A stretch of 64,000 bases of DNA from Buxus sempervirens (Eukaryota; Streptophyta; Magnoliopsida; Buxales; Buxaceae): contig OX387190.1 in the NCBI GenBank assembly GCA_947561395.2, positions 28,080,858 to 28,144,857 on the forward strand, read 5' to 3'. Every line of letters begins with the position of its first letter. Within the stretch, counting starts at the first letter, position 1. Made by a program: the position numbers and the translations under genes. The notes beneath the pieces are model-generated. The model did not search any database, had not been told where the DNA came from, and saw only the letters and a list, made by a program, of their open reading frames with translations. Positions 59,716 through 64,000 of the stretch are shown here, in pieces.

Positions 59716-62700
59716 TTGATCTTTTTATAATGAAAGCAACATGAAAGCGTGACTGCAGAGTATCAAATCATGTTATAAAAATATATCCTATCGTATTGAT
59801 TTAGATAATCTCCATATTGGAAATTATCAGAACATTCCTGGCACTTGCATAAAGTGACTGGGGCAGAAATTTCAATTTTTATATTTACTTTGTATAAAGC
59901 AACGTATAGAAAACCTAATCAGGTTGATCCATCAAGTCGGTAAGCCAGCTCCCTCATCTGGGTACTGTCCTAGAAAATTGATTAATATATAGATAATTCA
60001 GAAGGTCATACAGCTAGATACCAGTGATGATTTATTTATCTTTTTATGGCAGTATATTTTCTTAAATTCACACAGGATATTAAAGAAAAAACAGAAAGGT
60101 TGAGGGGAATTTTAAATAAGATTATCTTAGAAGGAAGACAAAACCAATTGAAATAATAAGCAGCTGATTTAGTCTAATCACACAAAGCATTAGGTGAGCC
60201 AACTTGCTGTATTTCCTTTGTTAGTCTAAAAATATTCTTTTCAAGCAATTTGCCTACTAGTAAGGAGAAACATCATGGTGGGGTGGGCTTTTTCTGGCTG
60301 AAATTGAGGTGGCAACCCTTTATTCCCTTTTCCTTTCTTTTGATAGGTAAAGCTGTGATCAAATCAGCTCTGTGGGTTGCTTTACAAGAAGTTACCAATG
60401 AGATCGAGCCTTACAGTTCTTAATGCAGGCTGTGAAGGAAACAAGTATTGATTAATCAAGGTAGTAATTATACCCCACTAGTACAGAACCATTTGAGTGT
60501 ACTTTGACAATGTTATTATCATCTTTATCTTGTTAATAAAGTGGGTAAGGGTAGGCTAATGAATGCATAGTTATTGCTTTTTTCCTGCAGCCGTCTTTTA
60601 CAGGAATGCATTTCCTGTAGTGGTAGAAGCCGGTAGTCCGGTGGTACCACTGTGGGATTTTGTTTGGGGGTGTGGGTCCCGCTATAGAAACGGATCTATA
60701 ACCGTTCGTTTCATTGATGGTACCATGGAACACACTAAATGAGTCTCTCTACTTTTAGAGTGGCTTTTGTGGTTGCTTGATTCACCTAAAAAACTCAATT
60801 TTGTTTTTTAAATAAAAATAATTTTTAATTGAATGAAGCAACCACATGGCATCTACAGGAACGATTGTATGATTTAGCTATTAGATAGTGTGAGTAGTCA
60901 ATGAGCAGATTTGAGGGCATACTTTGTATCTGTTCTAGCTTTTGGCTTTCTGCTTAATATATAATATGTATAGAATATTGTATTAGATCCTTTTGAAGCA
61001 TCTTCCTCTAAGAAGCTAGAATCTACAACCTGAGATCAGGTTATGATCAGTCTCCATGCAAGTTGAGTAAAAACAAATTAAATCATCCACTTATAGTAGC
61101 TAACTATGAGGGATGAAAGTTTTTCTCTTTTTGCTGTTATCTTTTGTCAATCTAGACTTTCCTTTTGGTAGGGGAATTTTTGGAATGGTCATATCTATAG
61201 TAGCTAAACCTATATAACTCCCAAATAATATTTTTGTTTTAGATTTTGTTTTGCACATGATCACTGTTTAATCTTTTTAGTATTCGTAAAGTTTGTAAAA
61301 AGAAGAAATTTGTTTTACGTGAGTCCTTTATGCCATGTGAAAAAATCTTTTTTGCCTTAAAATTTAAGACCTAGATCTGATTTAATAGTACATTTGGAGA
61401 AGTGGGGTTGTCCAATAAGTTTCCACGTGATAATTACCTACTATTAACTGTCAAACAGTTAACTATGCTGGAGTAATGCTCCAATTAACACATCTCTTAA
61501 GTAATGGATTTCCACATTGCATAGAAGGCTGAATAAGGAAATACAAATCTACAGATAAGAGTTTTTCTGAACTGCTGGCTTTTTGCTTCTTCCCTCCAAA
61601 AATGGAAGATACAGGAGACAAAAGCAGAAAAATCAAACAACTAGGAGTCTAGCTTGTGGGTCTCACATATTTATGTTTTTAACATCTTTGAAATTTTGTC
61701 TTGAGCCACCTACCTTTTATGTTGTTTTGAGTGCTTGAAGCCTCTTTTGGAACCACGAACAGCATATTAACTACTTCTTGAAATACAAATCCAACCATTA
61801 GAGTTATGAATCCAGGATTTTGACAACTTTATTAAAAAAAAAAAGGATAATTACATCTCCTTAATCTTACCCTGTTTCATCATACCTTACTAACATATGC
61901 ATCATTAAAAACAAAAAGGGTTAGGTGGGGTTTTATATATCTGTGCATCTTTTTCGTACATTAGAATATTATGTCTCCTGAAGTGCCTTTTCTATGAAAT
62001 TTCTTGGAGTGGAACTGCTTTTGTAGTGGATAAAATCAAATCATCCCTGCGAACTTTACAGTTTGAGTTTTCTATTTGCATAGATCTCTTCCTTTTATGG
62101 CTATATCTGATAGATATTGTAGTTTTAGTTAGCAGCCACAAAGGTAATCGGGCAAGTTGAATGTTGCTAGATTGCAATCAGATGGAGAGATAGGTATGAA
62201 TCTGTAGTTTGATTTCTTTACAAGAAACAACAAAAAGGGGGATTGAAAAGGAACCAATATGGTATCTCATTGTGATCGTATGACCATTGAAGAAGGATTA
62301 CAGAGATCTTGCTAGCACTGTGGGGCATAAAAAAAATGTGTTGTGTTTGCAAATTGTGAATTATATAATGATTTAACCTTTTAGCTTAAGAAGAATGTTG
62401 AAGAAATGAGAATAAATATATACATCCAGTGACAACTTGTGGAAAGGCGATGGGTGTTACTTGCAGGATTTGTGGCTTTACAGCTGAGCATATATCTCAG
62501 AATCCACATGAGATTGAAGGGTTTTGTTTATAATTTTCTTCAAGAATGGAGATCGAAATGCTTGAGAACGGCAACAAGTCATGTGACCCGGTATGAGTCG
62601 CCTTGAGTAATAGTGGTTGAAAGTTGGAACCATGGATTCTGGATGGTCATCATCCTCCTTTGACTCATTTGCCATTGGATAACTCAGTGAGTCGACTCGT

Positions 62701-63250
62701 TATCAGGTCATGCATCCTTCCTACCTACTGAGTCAAGAAGATCAGGTGAACTAGCCGTCTTGGGAAGATAAACAAGTTTATGTGGAATTCAATGGAACAA
62801 TAAATAGATTTCCAGACTAAGCGAGTCAGTGACAACAACCCATGAGTTGAATTGGGTCTATGAAGGATTTTGGATTGTGGATTTCAGTACTGAGTCAGGA
62901 AATGTCACTCAAATGCAAAATTGCCCTCCCATGAAAAGTTCGAAAAAGTCCCATGTAACAGAGATAAGGATTTGAGCACTTAGTAGGTCCCATGGCTCAA
63001 AATTCAAAAAGAAGCTTTGCTCTTGAAGTGTTCTTAAGCCACGCGGAATTCTCCTATGAGGACAAAGATACATGACCCCATCAAAACTACTTGGGGCTTA
63101 GTGGAGGTTCCAAGTGATGGGACCTCAGGAAGATATTTAATAACACTTTAGAACCATAATGGGGTTCAAGCCTAGCGTGTTAAAAAGAGCAAAAAGCATC
63201 CTTGATGCATTGAATATCCCCAGTTCATCAACAGTTCTACCATCCCGTTT
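59716..63250. other. Spacer, no gene seen
   Basis: AT-rich; 60596-60740 resembles 47726-47880 and may be an uncharacterised short repeat. From about 62450 onward the GC content rises towards the ATL gene. Confidence 0.45.
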
Positions 63251-63253
63251 CTC

Positions 63254-63262
63254 TATATAAAT
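63254..63262 (+). promoter_or_regulatory. TATA box of the ATL gene
   Basis: CTATATAAATA near 63252-63262, about 85 bp before the start codon, followed by a C-rich leader. Confidence 0.65.
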
Positions 63263-63341
63263 ACTCCCTCAAGCCTCAAACTTCTCAAACCACCTCCTCC
63301 TTGTAGTTAATTGTATCGATTCAACTCACGAATCAACAAAC

Positions 63342-64000
63342 ATGTCTTCTTCTACTTCTTTCTCCGCTCCGAAGCTCTTCCAAAACTTTCTGGGAAATCT
63401 TCATTCAAGGAGACTTCTACTAAACACACCTCTTCACAAGTCACCAGCCACAACAGCCTCTGCACCAGTCGCAGCGAAGGACCATGAGACCCTCGCAGGC
63501 GAAAGCAACTTTGATGCAAATGTGGTGATGATATTTTCAGTGCTCCTGTGCGCGCTAATCTGTGTTGTGGGGTTAAACTCGATCATAAAGTGTGCAGTAA
63601 GGTATTCAAGACAAACAGGGACCGGGAACAACAACACTTCTACAAGGTTGGCCAACACAGGAGTGAAGAAGAAGGCTCTCAAGACCTTCCCTACAGTGAC
63701 TTATACACCAGGGTTGAAGCTACCGGGGTTGGACACAGAGTGTGTTATATGCCTCTCTGAGTTTTCAGCTGGTGAACGTGTAAGGATCTTGCCCAAGTGC
63801 AACCATGGCTTCCACATCTCCTGCATCGATAAATGGCTCACATCTCACTCGTCCTGCCCCACTTGCAGGCACTGCCTTCTCGAGACATGTCATAAGATTG
63901 TTGGGTTTAGCCAGGCTGAGCAACCTTTGCAGTTGCAAGGAATCATTTTACCCTTAGAACCAGAAGGCTTGGTGCGTAGCTACAGGGGAGATCTTCCTTG
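63342..64000 (+). CDS. ATL: RING-H2 finger protein, ATL family, partial at right edge
   Basis: 219 codons are visible in one intronless frame, running off the window at ...SYRGDLP, close to where the family usually ends. Features: N-terminal [10 protein letters not shown] motif common in the ATL78-like subgroup (residues 23-32), one membrane segment at about 60-82 ([20 protein letters not shown]), a basic KKKALKTFP stretch, a GLD-type motif (LPGLDTEC, 127-134), then a C3H2C3 RING from Cys134 to Cys175 with the H-x2-H pair at His155/His158 and Trp165. Such proteins are membrane-anchored E3 ubiquitin ligases. The C-terminal [13 protein letters not shown] is typical of this subgroup. The exact orthologue cannot be set. 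Confidence 0.92.
   Translation, partial: MSSSTSFSAPKLFQNFLGNLHSRRLLLNTPLHKSPATTASAPVAAKDHETLAGESNFDANVVMIFSVLLCALICVVGLNSIIKCAVRYSRQTGTGNNNTSTRLANTGVKKKALKTFPTVTYTPGLKLPGLDTECVICLSEFSAGERVRILPKCNHGFHISCIDKWLTSHSSCPTCRHCLLETCHKIVGFSQAEQPLQLQGIILPLEPEGLVRSYRGDLP

Noticed and set aside
63434-63682. Minus-strand frame over the ATL gene
   Set aside because: Antisense shadow; the plus frame has a full RING-H2 domain.
1-64000. CRISPR arrays, tRNA genes, bacterial operons
   Set aside because: No spaced palindromic repeat array and no tRNA cloverleaf was seen; the primer-site stretches near 5438 and 42020 are only tRNA-complementary. The sequence is eukaryotic.

Overview
This is nuclear DNA from a flowering plant. 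Genes are split by introns, a mitochondrial ATP synthase gene is nuclear-encoded, and about nine tenths of the window is AT-rich repeat and transposon sequence with plant-type families (Ty3/gypsy LTRs, CACTA, hAT, Helitron, L1). Protein similarity suggests a eudicot or near relative; the species cannot be named from the sequence.

Four host genes look intact. Two are single-exon vacuolar-iron-transporter-like (VTL) genes (24794-25441 and 46102-46785). One is the mitochondrial F1-ATPase delta' (epsilon-type) subunit, two exons around a 7-kb intron (49658-57285). The last is a RING-H2 ATL ubiquitin-ligase gene running off the right edge (63342-64000+).

Layout: 1-742 is an LTR fragment pointing left. 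3187-8431 plus 24554-26037 is copy 1 of a roughly 6.6-kb tandem segmental duplication (LTR relic, AT-rich spacer, VTL gene); 38121-47386 is copy 2. Later insertions tell the copies apart. Copy 1 was split by a 16.1-kb insertion with Helitron ends (8432-24553) and is bordered by a CACTA element (26038 to about 33600). Copy 2 received a solo LTR (38415-40086), a hAT element (43848-44396), a foldback MITE (45338-45556) and a 52-bp repeat array. Another solo LTR (35189-37310) lies between the copies. Two micro-Helitrons precede the ATP synthase gene, whose intron holds an internally deleted L1, an L1 3' end and a retroposed 5S rRNA copy.

The most interesting object is the giant Helitron-like insertion. 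It carries spliced-gene pieces from at least four unrelated host genes, all in the sense direction of the Helitron: phytol kinase VTE5 (nearly complete), a HAD-family pyrimidine 5'-nucleotidase (two partial copies), the kinase scaffold MO25 and an alpha-1,3-fucosyltransferase. It sits in the VTL promoter, about 160 bp upstream of the TATA box and just inside a 191-bp tandem promoter duplication, so a promoter with its TATA box is stranded 16 kb from the gene. Two other copies of the same promoter in this window serve as empty sites and fix the insertion ends to the base.
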